This document shows, in pieces, positions 1 through 8,727 of a DNA stretch of 64,000 nucleotides. Position 1 is the stretch's first letter, and every line of letters starts with the position of its first letter. Source of the DNA: Bacillota bacterium (GTDB lineage: Bacteria > Bacillota > UBA4882 > UBA8346); assembly GCA_023410535.1 (NCBI GenBank), contig JAEYPR010000010.1:124001-188000 (forward strand). Reading direction: 5' to 3'. Both the position numbers and the translations under genes were made by a program. Below the pieces are notes generated by a model that saw only the letters and a list, made by a program, of their open reading frames with translations, did no database searches and was not told the origin of the DNA.

Positions 1-202
1 CCGCCACGCAGGAATGGCCCTGATAATCACCTAACCACTGAATGCTCTCATTTTTCACCCGAATCGTATTTTCAATTCGTCCGCAGGGAATGGTCTTTCC
101 TTGACTGTCCGTTTCGACGAAAATCTTGCCTTCATAAAATAAAAACCAATAGGATGGTTGCATAATATTTGCTAAAACGCTCTCTCCTGTTATCCTATCC
201 AT
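1..202 (-). CDS. nudC: NAD(+) diphosphatase (NudC-like), N-terminal fragment
   Basis: Partial gene running off the left edge; 67 residues are visible, starting at an ATG (202-200) preceded by an AGAGG ribosome site. The segment PSYWFLFYEGKIFVE, then a conserved IPCG, and LGDYQGHSC look like the N-terminal domain of NudC-type NADH/NAD pyrophosphatases, which split NAD(H) or NAD-capped RNA ends to NMN(H) and AMP. The zinc ribbon and Nudix box that would prove this lie outside the window. It follows hemW on the same strand with a gap of about 110 bases. Another Nudix subfamily with a similar N-terminal domain is possible. Confidence 0.55.
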   Translation of the reverse strand, partial: MDRITGESVLANIMQPSYWFLFYEGKIFVETDSQGKTIPCGRIENTIRVKNESIQWLGDYQGHSCVA

Positions 203-315
203 GGCGTACCTCTCGTTTTCTTCAATCAGTGATACTTAGGTTAGTTTTCTGGGCGTTCTTCGAATTTCCTGCTCTTTAACGCAACCGTAAAATAACCCTC
301 CATGGCGGAAATAAA

Positions 316-1515
316 TTAAAGTGTTTTCAGTAATTCGGCGATGACTAGATTACTAACGAAAACGCCTTGGTCCGTCAGGCGCAATCGGTTATTGACAACG
401 GTAATCAGGCTGGCTTGCCTTAATTGCTGAAGCTCCGTCGAAGCTTGACTTTGCAAATCACACCCAGTCTCGCTGGCAAACTTGTTTAGATCGATTCCGT
501 CCCGCATTCGCAAGCGTAACATCAAAGTTTCAGTGATCTGTTGCGTTGGATCAATCGTTTCCAAGTCCGCAATAATTGATAAGCCCATTTGCAGGTTTTG
601 GATATATTCTTGCGGTTGTTCGTGATTGATCCAGCGTTGTTGCTGATAGGTTGAGCTCGCTCCCGCCCCAAAACCAAGGTAATCCCGGCCCAGCCAATAA
701 CCAAGGTTATGTCGGCTTTGAAAACCTTTCCGGGCATAATTTGAAATCTCATAATGTTCGTATCCGTTTTGTCGTAAACAGTCCAACGTCATTTGCAACA
801 TCGCCACGACTTCATCTTCATCCGGTAATTGTTGTTTCCCTGATTCAATCATGGCGGCGATCGGAGTTCCCGGTTCCACTTGGAGGCTGTACGCCGAGAT
901 ATGTTCGGGTTTCAATGCCGTCACTTCGGTTAAGGAGCTTTGCCAATCCGCTAGACTTTGCCCAGGCAATCCCGAAATGAGATCGACATTGATATTTGTA
1001 AAACCGGCTACACGGGCTTGGTGATAAACTTCAGTGAAAGCTTCCCAAGTGTGAATGCGGCCGATTTCTTTTAATAATCGGTTCTGAACTGCCTGCAGGC
1101 CGATGCTAAGACGGTTAAAACCGGCTTCACGCAATGTGAATAAATCGTTTGCGGTTACAGTTCCCGGATTAATCTCGATCGTTATTTCCGCTTGACGGTC
1201 AACCGTAAAATGCTGAGTAAGAAATAAAAGCAAAGATGCCAAACTCTCGCTGGGAACGACGCTTGGAGTCCCCCCTCCAAAATAAATGGTGGGAATAAGG
1301 AACGGTTGCGGTAGGAAACGCTGGAATTCAATAAGTAACGCCTGGCAATAATCAGGGATCAATTCACTACAATCACCATAAGAATTAAAATCGCAATAAA
1401 AACACTTCTGTTTACAAAATGGCAAATGAACATAGAGCGAAAGCTGTTTCTCCAAATCTATCCCCGCTTCGATCAGACATATTTTCTTTTGTTCGTGATT
1501 CATAGGTAGAATCAT
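316..1515 (-). CDS. hemW: Radical SAM heme chaperone HemW
   Basis: Complete 399-residue HemW, a radical SAM protein of the HemN family that binds heme and inserts it into respiratory enzymes. The [4Fe-4S] motif is C34xxxC38xxC41 followed by Asp-Phe; HemW has Phe where the coproporphyrinogen dehydrogenase HemN has a fourth Cys. YFGGGTPS and the later IEINPG and LSIGLQ segments are SAM-binding signatures, and a C-terminal HemN_C-like domain is present. hemW often follows lepA directly in Firmicutes; here an opposite-strand gene lies between them. The start at 1515 has a weak ribosome site; a second ATG at 1503 is equally possible. Confidence 0.9.
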   Translation of the reverse strand: MILPMNHEQKKICLIEAGIDLEKQLSLYVHLPFCKQKCFYCDFNSYGDCSELIPDYCQALLIEFQRFLPQPFLIPTIYFGGGTPSVVPSESLASLLLFLTQHFTVDRQAEITIEINPGTVTANDLFTLREAGFNRLSIGLQAVQNRLLKEIGRIHTWEAFTEVYHQARVAGFTNINVDLISGLPGQSLADWQSSLTEVTALKPEHISAYSLQVEPGTPIAAMIESGKQQLPDEDEVVAMLQMTLDCLRQNGYEHYEISNYARKGFQSRHNLGYWLGRDYLGFGAGASSTYQQQRWINHEQPQEYIQNLQMGLSIIADLETIDPTQQITETLMLRLRMRDGIDLNKFASETGCDLQSQASTELQQLRQASLITVVNNRLRLTDQGVFVSNLVIAELLKTL

Positions 1516-1532
1516 TCCCGCATTGGGTTTTT

Positions 1533-1555
1533 CCCATCCCCGCCTTACGGATGGG
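1533..1555. other. Hairpin in the hemW leader
   Basis: CCCATCC (1533-1539) and GGATGGG (1549-1555) form a perfect 7-bp stem 18 bases before the hemW start. There is no T-run on the minus strand, so it is not a classical terminator. It may shape the hemW 5' leader; function unknown. Confidence 0.35.
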
Positions 1556-1612
1556 GAGAATTATCCGAATTATTTGTTTCAGCTTTATCTGTTTGATATT
1601 TTTCGGTTTTAT

Positions 1613-1642
1613 TTGACATCGTATCCAATCATACGATACTCT
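1613..1642 (+). promoter_or_regulatory. Sigma-A-type promoter of the sugar isomerase-like gene
   Basis: TTGACA at 1613-1618, an 18-base spacer, then TACTCT at 1637-1642. It lies about 45 bases before the gene starting at 1686. The -35 box is perfect; the -10 box is only partly matched. Confidence 0.5.
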
Positions 1643-1685
1643 TAAATAAGAATTGAAAAATGAACTTTAACTTTCAGGAGAAACA

Positions 1686-2474
1686 ATGGCCTTTATGTTG
1701 GGTTCCAAATTAACCAGCAATATTCCGCTAACTCAATATTTATCCGAGACGGCCTCCTATTTTCGGGTGATTGAAATACCCACCGACCCGCGTTTTCTCT
1801 CGCCGCATTTTCTGTTAAACCATTTGTCACAAAAAACGCTCCGCACCTATCGCGAGGAATATCGTTTCCGCTATACAATGCACGCGCCGTTCGTCAATTT
1901 GGGAGCGCTTGATTATGAAGAACGCTCCGTGGCTGTTGGAAAATTTAAAAGCGCGCTCCAAGTTGCCGGTGATCTGGAAATACCCCTGATGACATTCCAT
2001 CCCACCATGGTCCTCCCGGAGAATCTTCCACAATATCAAGAATGTTGTAAGTATGAGGCCGCTAATATTGCCGCTTTATTAAACGAGGCTGAAGAACTCG
2101 GTATTACCCTTGCCATTGAAAATATGCCTTCCACTCCGGAATATCATCGCGATGCGATGGATGGTAAACGAATTGCAGAGTTATTATCATTTTTCCCAAC
2201 CGCCAATTTTGGGGTGACCGTTGATATTGGTCATGCTTTACAGGCGCAAATCAATCTTGAAAACCTGCTTTCGCTGGACCGGATTCGCCATTTTCACTTC
2301 CACGAAAACGACCGATTGACCGATCGCCACTTACGAATTATCTCCAATCTTAACTGGTGGGAAACGTTACTGCAAAAACTCAAAGAAAAATTCCCACAGG
2401 CCGTGGGAATCCTAGAAATGAATCAATTGGTTGACCAGATGGATAGTTTCGAGCGGTTAAATCCCTTTCTCTGA
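1686..2474 (+). CDS. Sugar phosphate isomerase/epimerase-like TIM-barrel protein
   Basis: 262 residues of the AP-endonuclease-2/xylose-isomerase-like TIM-barrel family. Likely metal ligands are seen in the usual order: FHP (His), IENMP (Glu), DIGHA (Asp, His), HFHEND (His, Glu) and near the C-terminus LEMNQ (Glu). Such proteins isomerise or epimerise sugars or inositols or act on DNA abasic sites; the substrate cannot be told from sequence. The start has AGGAGA six bases upstream. It is the only + strand gene among hemW, lepA and murJ, is monocistronic, and ends 8 bases before the lepA stop, so the two genes converge. Confidence 0.75.
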   Translation: MAFMLGSKLTSNIPLTQYLSETASYFRVIEIPTDPRFLSPHFLLNHLSQKTLRTYREEYRFRYTMHAPFVNLGALDYEERSVAVGKFKSALQVAGDLEIPLMTFHPTMVLPENLPQYQECCKYEAANIAALLNEAEELGITLAIENMPSTPEYHRDAMDGKRIAELLSFFPTANFGVTVDIGHALQAQINLENLLSLDRIRHFHFHENDRLTDRHLRIISNLNWWETLLQKLKEKFPQAVGILEMNQLVDQMDSFERLNPFL

Positions 2475-2482
2475 CATCCACA

Positions 2483-4282
2483 TTAATCCTCGATCTTTAA
2501 GACTGCTAAAAATGCTTCCTGTGGCACTTCCACGGTTCCAAGTTGCTTCATCCGCTTCTTGCCTTCCTTTTGCTTCTCGAGCAATTTCCGTTTCCGCGAG
2601 ATATCACCGCCGTAACATTTGGCCAAGACATCTTTACGCATCGCTTTGATCGTTTCGCGGGCAATTACCTTATTGCCGATCGCCGCTTGGATCGGCACTT
2701 CAAACATCTGGCGCGGAATGATCTCCTTCAATTTTTCCGTTAATTGACGGCCGCGTTGATAGGATTTCTCCCGATGAACGATCGCCGATAAAGCATCGAC
2801 GGCTTTATCGTTCAACAGGATATCCAGTTTGACCAACTCCGAGCGCCGGTGACCCAAATACTCGTAGTCCAACGAGGCGTATCCCCGCGAACGGGATTTG
2901 AGTTTATCAAAAAAATCCATGATAATTTCGGAAAGCGGTAACTCGTAGGTCACCATTACCCGGGTTTGCGTCAAATACTCCATATTGGTAAACTGACCGC
3001 GTTTTTCTTGACACAACTCCATAATTGTCCCGACAAACTCATTGGGTAAAATAATCGTGGCCTTGACATAAGGTTCTTCCATATAGTCAAGATAAGTTGC
3101 CGCAGGCAGCTCCGCGGGATTGGAGATGCTTTCAATCTCACCGTTGGTCCGGTGAACTTTATAAACAACGCTGGGAGCCGTCGCAATTAAGCTCATGTTA
3201 TATTCCCGCTCCAAGCGTTCTTGAATGATCTCCATATGCAGTAAACCTAAGAAACCGCATCGAAAACCAAAGCCAAGCGCAGTCGAGTTTTCCGGTTCAA
3301 ATACCAGCGAAGCGTCGTTCAGTTTCAATTTATCCAAGGCATCGCGCAGATCATTGTAGTCCGCGTTATCAATCGGATATAGTCCGCAATACACCATGGG
3401 TTGAACCGGCCGGTAACCCGGCAGCGGCAATAACGCCGAATTTCCGACGGAAGTAATGGTATCGCCGACTTCAACATCCCGGACATTCTTCATCGAGGCA
3501 ATCACGAATCCGACTTCACCGGCGACCAACTCTTTGGCCACGGTCATCGCCGGACGAAATGTCCCCAACTCTGTTACCTCAAATTCCTTCCCGGTTGCCA
3601 TCATCCGGATCTTCTCCCCGACTGTCAGCTTGCCTTCGACAACCCGGACATAAGCAATGGCGCCACGGTACGAATCAAACAAAGAATCGAAAATTAACGC
3701 CTGTAACGGCATGCGTGAATCGCCTTTCGGCGGTTTAATCCGTTGGACAATGGCTTCTAAGATGTCTGCAATTCCTATGCCAGTTTTGGCGCTGGCCATA
3801 ATACATTCATCAGGATCCAAACCGATGATCTCTTGCAGTTCGGTTTTGACCCGGTCGGGATCGGCACTGGGTAAGTCAACTTTATTAATGACCGGAATGA
3901 TATCCAAATTGTTATCAAGGGCCAGATAAAGATTGGCGATCGTTTGTGCTTCCACCCCTTGAGTCGCATCAACGACTAGCAACGCGCCGTCGCAGGCAGC
4001 CAACGATCGCGAAACTTCATAGGTGAAGTCAACATGACCCGGAGTATCGATCAAGTTCAAGATGAATTTTTCGCCGCTTTTGGCGCGATATTCCAAGCGC
4101 ACCGCTTGCGCTTTAATGGTTATACCCCGTTCCCGCTCCAAATCCATGGAATCGAGCACTTGTTCCATCATTTCCCGCTCGCTTAAAGCGCCGGTATGCT
4201 CCAATAGACGGTCCGCCAAGGTTGATTTACCATGGTCGATATGGGCAATAATGCAAAAATTACGAATGTTGGTCTGAATCAA
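2483..4282 (-). CDS. lepA: Elongation factor 4 (LepA)
   Basis: LepA/EF4, a translational GTPase that back-translocates or remodels ribosomes. G-domain motifs are clear: AHIDHGKST near the N-terminus, DTPGHVDF, NKVD, then EF-G-like domains and the LepA-specific C-terminal domain ending about residue 599, the normal length. An open frame extends to 4300, but there TTG-GAGG would lie inside the ribosome site: GGAGG at 4298-4294 precedes a TTG at 4282 with good spacing, giving MIQTNIRNFCIIAH. The promoter at 4321-4349 also fits this start. Converges with the upstream + strand gene. Confidence 0.95.
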   Translation of the reverse strand: MIQTNIRNFCIIAHIDHGKSTLADRLLEHTGALSEREMMEQVLDSMDLERERGITIKAQAVRLEYRAKSGEKFILNLIDTPGHVDFTYEVSRSLAACDGALLVVDATQGVEAQTIANLYLALDNNLDIIPVINKVDLPSADPDRVKTELQEIIGLDPDECIMASAKTGIGIADILEAIVQRIKPPKGDSRMPLQALIFDSLFDSYRGAIAYVRVVEGKLTVGEKIRMMATGKEFEVTELGTFRPAMTVAKELVAGEVGFVIASMKNVRDVEVGDTITSVGNSALLPLPGYRPVQPMVYCGLYPIDNADYNDLRDALDKLKLNDASLVFEPENSTALGFGFRCGFLGLLHMEIIQERLEREYNMSLIATAPSVVYKVHRTNGEIESISNPAELPAATYLDYMEEPYVKATIILPNEFVGTIMELCQEKRGQFTNMEYLTQTRVMVTYELPLSEIIMDFFDKLKSRSRGYASLDYEYLGHRRSELVKLDILLNDKAVDALSAIVHREKSYQRGRQLTEKLKEIIPRQMFEVPIQAAIGNKVIARETIKAMRKDVLAKCYGGDISRKRKLLEKQKEGKKRMKQLGTVEVPQEAFLAVLKIED

Positions 4283-4320
4283 ACTAAGAACAACCTCCAA
4301 GCCGAAATAAAATCCTACTC

Positions 4321-4349
4321 ATTATAACATTTGGCGTCAACAGGGGCAA
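4321..4349 (-). promoter_or_regulatory. Sigma-A-type promoter of lepA
   Basis: On the minus strand: TTGCCC (4349-4344), 17-base spacer, perfect TATAAT (4326-4321). Transcription would start about 30 bases before the TTG start of lepA. Confidence 0.65.
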
Positions 4350-4402
4350 CTGTCGCTTCATTTGAATCAATTATGATATTTTTACCACGGCTAAAATACT
4401 AA

Positions 4403-5122
4403 TTATACCTTCGTTGCCGGATGTTTAAATAATTCGGTTGCATCTCCCAGTGAGATCCAAACTTTGATGGCGTCATAAATAAAGAAAATTGCCAGGTAAA
4501 GCAAAAATATTCCACAACCAATCATTAGCCAGCGATAAAAATGCTTGGAAATGAGTTGTCTCCCTTTGACCGCTGCCCAAGAGACCAAGCTATACCACAA
4601 CAGATCGGCAAGAATATGACCGCAAAAAAAGATAACCACTCCCAGCCATCCCCAGAGCAACGCTTTGGATATGAAGGCTAAACCGACACTTGCCCACCAT
4701 AATGCCCAATATGGATTAGCCAACGAAATGAACAAGCCGGCCATCACCGGACTGAAAAATGTCTCTTTCTTCATTAATTCTGTTTCACCGGCGGCCGCTG
4801 TCTCGCTAAAAACAACAAGAGGCTTGCGGCTTTCTTTCCAGACCAGTCCATAACCCATCCAAGCCAGCATTAGGCCACCGCATAGGCCAATCACAATCCG
4901 GGTCAACGGCTGTTCGATCAAATCTTTTAAGCCCAAAATAAGCCCCATAATTAATAACAACTCTAAAATGGCATGGCCGAGAATCAACCGAGGACCGGAC
5001 CAAAAGCCTTGCTTATAAGAGAGCTGAATATTATAGGTGAGTAACGGTCCCGGAGCTAACGCCCCTGAAAGACCCACCACAAATGCTTGGATTAAGATTG
5101 TCAAAAGTCCCATCCTGACCAT
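4403..5122 (-). CDS. LysE/ArgO-type amino acid exporter family protein
   Basis: About 239-residue membrane protein of the LysE/RhtB superfamily, which exports amino acids or similar small molecules. Family features are the early GLSGALAPGPL motif in the first helix, about six hydrophobic segments, and ISLANPYWALWW in the second half. Substrate unknown. An ATG three codons in (5113), preceded by AAGG at good distance, may be the real start instead of 5122. It stands between lepA and murJ without obvious co-transcription partner. Confidence 0.8.
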   Translation of the reverse strand: MVRMGLLTILIQAFVVGLSGALAPGPLLTYNIQLSYKQGFWSGPRLILGHAILELLLIMGLILGLKDLIEQPLTRIVIGLCGGLMLAWMGYGLVWKESRKPLVVFSETAAAGETELMKKETFFSPVMAGLFISLANPYWALWWASVGLAFISKALLWGWLGVVIFFCGHILADLLWYSLVSWAAVKGRQLISKHFYRWLMIGCGIFLLYLAIFFIYDAIKVWISLGDATELFKHPATKV

Positions 5123-5198
5123 CCTTCAACCACTCAGTCAGTTAATAAAAGAAAATTCGCCCGATGTCGAACGCCTCAATCTTTCGGGTCGATATCAA

Positions 5199-6782
5199 TT
5201 AATGAGAAAAACGGCGTCGAACCATATCGATGGACATTTTTAGCTCTTCCATTTTCAAACTCCAGGCGACTCCAAAGAAGACAGCTCCCCCAATGACCAT
5301 CCCTAACAAGATCATTAGCGCCGCTTGCAGATGACCGTGCAATCCAAGTTGGGAACTGATCCAGCTGATCATCGGTTCAATGATGAAAATCACCAGCCCC
5401 ATTGCCAACGCCGCCACAGTCGTTTTGATAAAGGAAATCAACATGCCGCGACCGCGAATCCCGCCGACTTTGCGACGGAGAACTTCCAATAATAAGAGCA
5501 TATTAATCAAACCCATAATTGAGAATGACAATGCAAAACCGCCAACTCCAAGTTTAGTAAAGCGTAAAAAGAGAAAGTTCATGGCGATACTGGTTGAAAC
5601 GGAAATGACACTTACGATCACCGGGGTGCGGGTATCTTGCAAGGAGTAAAACGCCCGCGGTAACATCAAAATGGCTGCATGGGCAAATATGGTCAAGCTA
5701 TAGAATAATAAGGCGTATGCGGTAAGCTCGGTGTCCCGCGTGGTGAATAGTTGTCCTTCAAACAATAATTTTACAATCGGGGTTCGCAGCATAATCAATC
5801 CGATCCCTGCCGGAATCATTAAAAAGAAGATCGAACGTAACGCCAGGGAAAGAGTATCCTTATACTCCTCAATTTTTTTCTCCGCCACCAGACTCGAGAG
5901 CAACGGGAAAAACGCCATGGATATCCCGGCGGCAAAGATCCCGATCGGCAGTTGGACCAAACGATTGGCAAACCGTAACGCGGTAATGCTTCCTTCCGGA
6001 AGCGCGGAAGCCATCGCGGTAGTTGCCCAAATGTTCGCTTGATCGGCCGAGAGTCCGACTAACGCAGGGACCATCAACATTAACATGCGCCGAAAACCTT
6101 TATTTTTTAGATCAACATAACCAAATCGGTAATGGTCTTTCGCCCCGGTTTTCCATAAAAAGCAACTCTGAATCAGAAAATTGCCGACTGCTCCAACCAC
6201 GACCCCAAACGCCATTCCTTTAATACCGATTTTGGGACCAAGAAAAAACGCACCCAGGATGATGGCGATATTATAAAAAATCGGTCCCACGGCCGGGGCA
6301 AAAAAATGCTTATACGAATTGAGCGCCCCTGCCACCATTCCGGCCATTGCCGTAAAACAAACCGCCGGAAACATAATTCGAGTCAATTCAATCAGTAATT
6401 GCAGTTTGTCCGGGGGAAAATCCGGTGCCAAAACCGGAGTGATAAACCGGGTGAATGTAACCCCTAAAACAGTAAAACATAATAAAAGAATAACGGTGAT
6501 ATTAATAAACGTGCTTGCAACCTTCCATGCTTCATCTTCGTCGCCACGAGTTAGATACTCGGTAAAAATCGGGATGAAAGCAGCCGATAAAGCTCCACCA
6601 ACCAATAGATAATACATCGCGTCTGGAATGATGAAAGCCGCAAAAAAAGTATCCGTCTGAAAACGGGTAAATAAACGTCCCGAGAGATTCTCGCGGATAA
6701 AACCTAAGACGCGGCTGATAAAAAACATCATCGATATCATTCCGGCAGCCCGAGCTGCTTTAAGAGTATGATTCTCGCTCAT
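5199..6782 (-). CDS. murJ: Lipid II flippase MurJ
   Basis: 527 residues, a MOP/MATE-fold protein with about 14 membrane segments. It moves lipid-linked peptidoglycan precursor (lipid II) across the cytoplasmic membrane. The N-terminus (AARAAGMISMMFFISRVLGFIRE) and GALSAAFIPIFTEYL are typical MurJ/MviN signatures. Strong ribosome site GGAAAGGAG nine bases before the ATG. The preceding small membrane protein is 20-30 bases upstream, so the two are probably co-transcribed. Length is normal for the family. Confidence 0.93.
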   Translation of the reverse strand: MSENHTLKAARAAGMISMMFFISRVLGFIRENLSGRLFTRFQTDTFFAAFIIPDAMYYLLVGGALSAAFIPIFTEYLTRGDEDEAWKVASTFINITVILLLCFTVLGVTFTRFITPVLAPDFPPDKLQLLIELTRIMFPAVCFTAMAGMVAGALNSYKHFFAPAVGPIFYNIAIILGAFFLGPKIGIKGMAFGVVVGAVGNFLIQSCFLWKTGAKDHYRFGYVDLKNKGFRRMLMLMVPALVGLSADQANIWATTAMASALPEGSITALRFANRLVQLPIGIFAAGISMAFFPLLSSLVAEKKIEEYKDTLSLALRSIFFLMIPAGIGLIMLRTPIVKLLFEGQLFTTRDTELTAYALLFYSLTIFAHAAILMLPRAFYSLQDTRTPVIVSVISVSTSIAMNFLFLRFTKLGVGGFALSFSIMGLINMLLLLEVLRRKVGGIRGRGMLISFIKTTVAALAMGLVIFIIEPMISWISSQLGLHGHLQAALMILLGMVIGGAVFFGVAWSLKMEELKMSIDMVRRRFSH

Positions 6783-6805
6783 TGTCCGACTCCTTTCCGA
6801 AAATT

Positions 6806-7141
6806 TTAGTATTCACCATTCATGTTTGAACTCCTCCTTTTCGGAAGATTTTCCCAGCGAAACCTCGGATAGGGCTGGGTTAGCACCGTTAATACTCCGT
6901 TTGAATTGGTGATTTGCCAGGAGCGATTTAGCTGATTCCATTTGACTTCCGGATAAATTGAAAGACGTTCAATCCACGAACCGGTTTGAATGACCAACTT
7001 TCCGTTGGCAAGTCTGTAATGAAAGGGATCTGTCGTTACTCCAGTGATCTTGCCGAGATTTTGCAGCGCGATCCGATACCCTATTCCTAAGATACCTATT
7101 GTGCAAAGGCTGATTAAGCACATTTTAATCCAGTGCTTCAT
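6806..7141 (-). CDS. Small single-pass membrane protein, unknown
   Basis: About 111 residues, not recognised. One membrane segment follows the start (CLISLCTIGILGIGYRIAL), then a soluble domain with several aromatic residues (WIERLSIYPEVKWNQLNRSW). Predicted topology is a short cytoplasmic tail with the rest outside. The open frame extends to 7156, but the ATG at 7141 has GGTGGTGA just upstream. It lies between the gpr terminator and murJ and probably forms an operon with murJ, suggesting but not proving an envelope role. Confidence 0.6.
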   Translation of the reverse strand: MKHWIKMCLISLCTIGILGIGYRIALQNLGKITGVTTDPFHYRLANGKLVIQTGSWIERLSIYPEVKWNQLNRSWQITNSNGVLTVLTQPYPRFRWENLPKRRSSNMNGEY

Positions 7142-7167
7142 CGAGTTCACCACCATTTCAAAAGATA

Positions 7168-7199
7168 AAAAAGAAAGCCCCCCATTTCGAGGGGCTTCA
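7168..7199 (-). terminator. Intrinsic terminator after gpr
   Basis: On the minus strand GAAGCCCC and GGGGCTTTC form a stem followed by TTTTTT. It sits directly after the gpr stop codon. Confidence 0.8.
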
Positions 7200-7207
7200 T
7201 CGCTGAT

Positions 7208-8185
7208 TTACGTTAAATAGCGAAAAACTTCTTCAGGACTTACCGCGGGATGAAGGGCAATATTTAAAGCGCCGGAAATGACCCGGGAAAGATCGTCGAT
7301 CATTACATCAATCTCTTTGGGGGTAACAATTAAACTATTGAGGTACGGCGATAAAACCCGTTCAATTAAATCCCGTTGGTTAACTGCTTTCGGGCTGACC
7401 AGGGTTGGGGCCATTTTGGTCATTTCGCTTAACGCGTCTTGGACAATGGTTGTTGCCTCAACAACTGTCGGCACTCCGATCGCAATGACCGGAATTCCCA
7501 ACGTTTGCGGGGTAATTCCAATTCTTCGGCTTCCCAGGCCTGAACCGGGATGAATTCCGGTGTCGGCTAATTGAATGGTCGCTCCCATCCGTTGCGTGCT
7601 TCGTGATGCCAATGCGTCAATCACGACCACAAATTTGGGGCGGGTGCGTTGAACGACCCCCATGATGATTTCGCCGGTCTCCATCCCGGTGGTTCCCATG
7701 ACACCCGGCGCTATGGCGCAAACAGGTCGCAATCCCCCTTTTTTCTCCGGAGGCGCGGTCTCTTGCAGGTGACGGGTGACCAGAATATGTTCCACCACTT
7801 TCGGGCCTAAGGCATCAGGCGTCGCGGCCCAGTTCCCCAAGCCGACCACGAGGCACGGATCATTATCGCCCAGTTTAAAATGAGCGATATATTCTTCAAG
7901 CTCCTTTGCCATCAAAAAAGCAATCTCTTCCCATTGATCGCGGTCATGGGTGCGTAGACCCGGCGCTTCCAATGTCACATAGAATCCCGGTTGCTTGCCA
8001 ATGGTCCGCCCGGCTTCTTCGGTTTCAATTTTAACTCTGGTAATTAGGGTTTCGCCTTGTTTTTCGGTCTGAGTGTTGATTCCCGTCGGCTCGGTTCCGC
8101 CACTGCGTTCCATGGCGAGTTCACGGGCTTCCATTGCCAAATCGGTATGGATCTCTCCGATTCGGATCAATTGTTCGCTATCCAT
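7208..8185 (-). CDS. gpr: Spore germination protease GPR
   Basis: GPR is the atypical aspartic endoprotease that degrades DNA-protecting small acid-soluble proteins when spores germinate. The protein has the family N-terminus IHTDLAMEA after a short propeptide, where autoprocessing activates the zymogen, then VVGLGNWAATPDALGP, APGVMGTTGMETGEII and VIDALASR. About 325 residues, slightly shorter than Bacillus GPR. The open frame begins at 8200, but the ATG at 8185 has AAGGTGA seven bases before it. The upstream membrane protein gene ends 11 bases earlier, so the two are one transcript. Confidence 0.93.
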   Translation of the reverse strand: MDSEQLIRIGEIHTDLAMEARELAMERSGGTEPTGINTQTEKQGETLITRVKIETEEAGRTIGKQPGFYVTLEAPGLRTHDRDQWEEIAFLMAKELEEYIAHFKLGDNDPCLVVGLGNWAATPDALGPKVVEHILVTRHLQETAPPEKKGGLRPVCAIAPGVMGTTGMETGEIIMGVVQRTRPKFVVVIDALASRSTQRMGATIQLADTGIHPGSGLGSRRIGITPQTLGIPVIAIGVPTVVEATTIVQDALSEMTKMAPTLVSPKAVNQRDLIERVLSPYLNSLIVTPKEIDVMIDDLSRVISGALNIALHPAVSPEEVFRYLT

Positions 8186-8196
8186 CGTTTTCACCT

Positions 8197-8556
8197 TCAA
8201 TTTTGTTTGTTAGGCCGAAAAAAACCTTGGGAACTTTGCTCCGGCAAAATCATTTCCAGGCCAACCATTCCTAAATATACGGTTATTATTCCCGTCCCAG
8301 ACAAATTCACTCCCCTAAATCGATTGCTCGCTGCCAACAATATTCCAATGGCGCCCAACCCAACCAACCAGATCCGGTGTTTATTCTTAATCTTAAAATG
8401 CTGCAAAATCCATCGTATTCCGAAGGTTATTCCGACAATCAGGGCAGCAAGCAGCAGGATTGACCCTCTTCCTCCGATGGAAAAGCCCGGAGAAATCAGT
8501 GAACATATGATTAGCAGTAAAATACAACAGAAAAAACGCATGAAAAACAAGACCAT
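8197..8556 (-). CDS. Small multi-pass membrane protein, upstream of gpr
   Basis: 119 residues, not recognised. Three or four hydrophobic segments: a signal-like N-terminus rich in Phe and Cys, then SILLLAALIVGITFGI, VGLGAIGILLAA and GIITVYLGMVGLEMI. Strong ribosome site GGAGG ten bases before the ATG. It ends 11 bases before gpr and so is probably expressed with it in sporulating cells; that is an inference from position. No enzymatic motif is visible. Confidence 0.55.
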   Translation of the reverse strand: MVLFFMRFFCCILLLIICSLISPGFSIGGRGSILLLAALIVGITFGIRWILQHFKIKNKHRIWLVGLGAIGILLAASNRFRGVNLSGTGIITVYLGMVGLEMILPEQSSQGFFRPNKQN

Positions 8557-8664
8557 CTATTACTAACCTCCGGAACATTTTAACGAATTGACACGTTTAA
8601 TTAGGTAAACAGGTTTAGGTTACCCTCGGCTTGGAGTGTCTATCCATTTGGTTTCCACCCCTGC

Positions 8665-8693
8665 TTGTGGGCAACTGACGACCATGATATAAT
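8665..8693 (+). promoter_or_regulatory. Probable sigma-A-type promoter of the CsgG-like gene
   Basis: Perfect TATAAT at 8688-8693, with TTGTGG (8665-8670) 17 bases upstream as a weak -35. The gene starts 35 bases downstream. Confidence 0.5.
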
Positions 8694-8727
8694 CGGGTTG
8701 ATATTCAATTGAAGGAGGTTAGATAAG

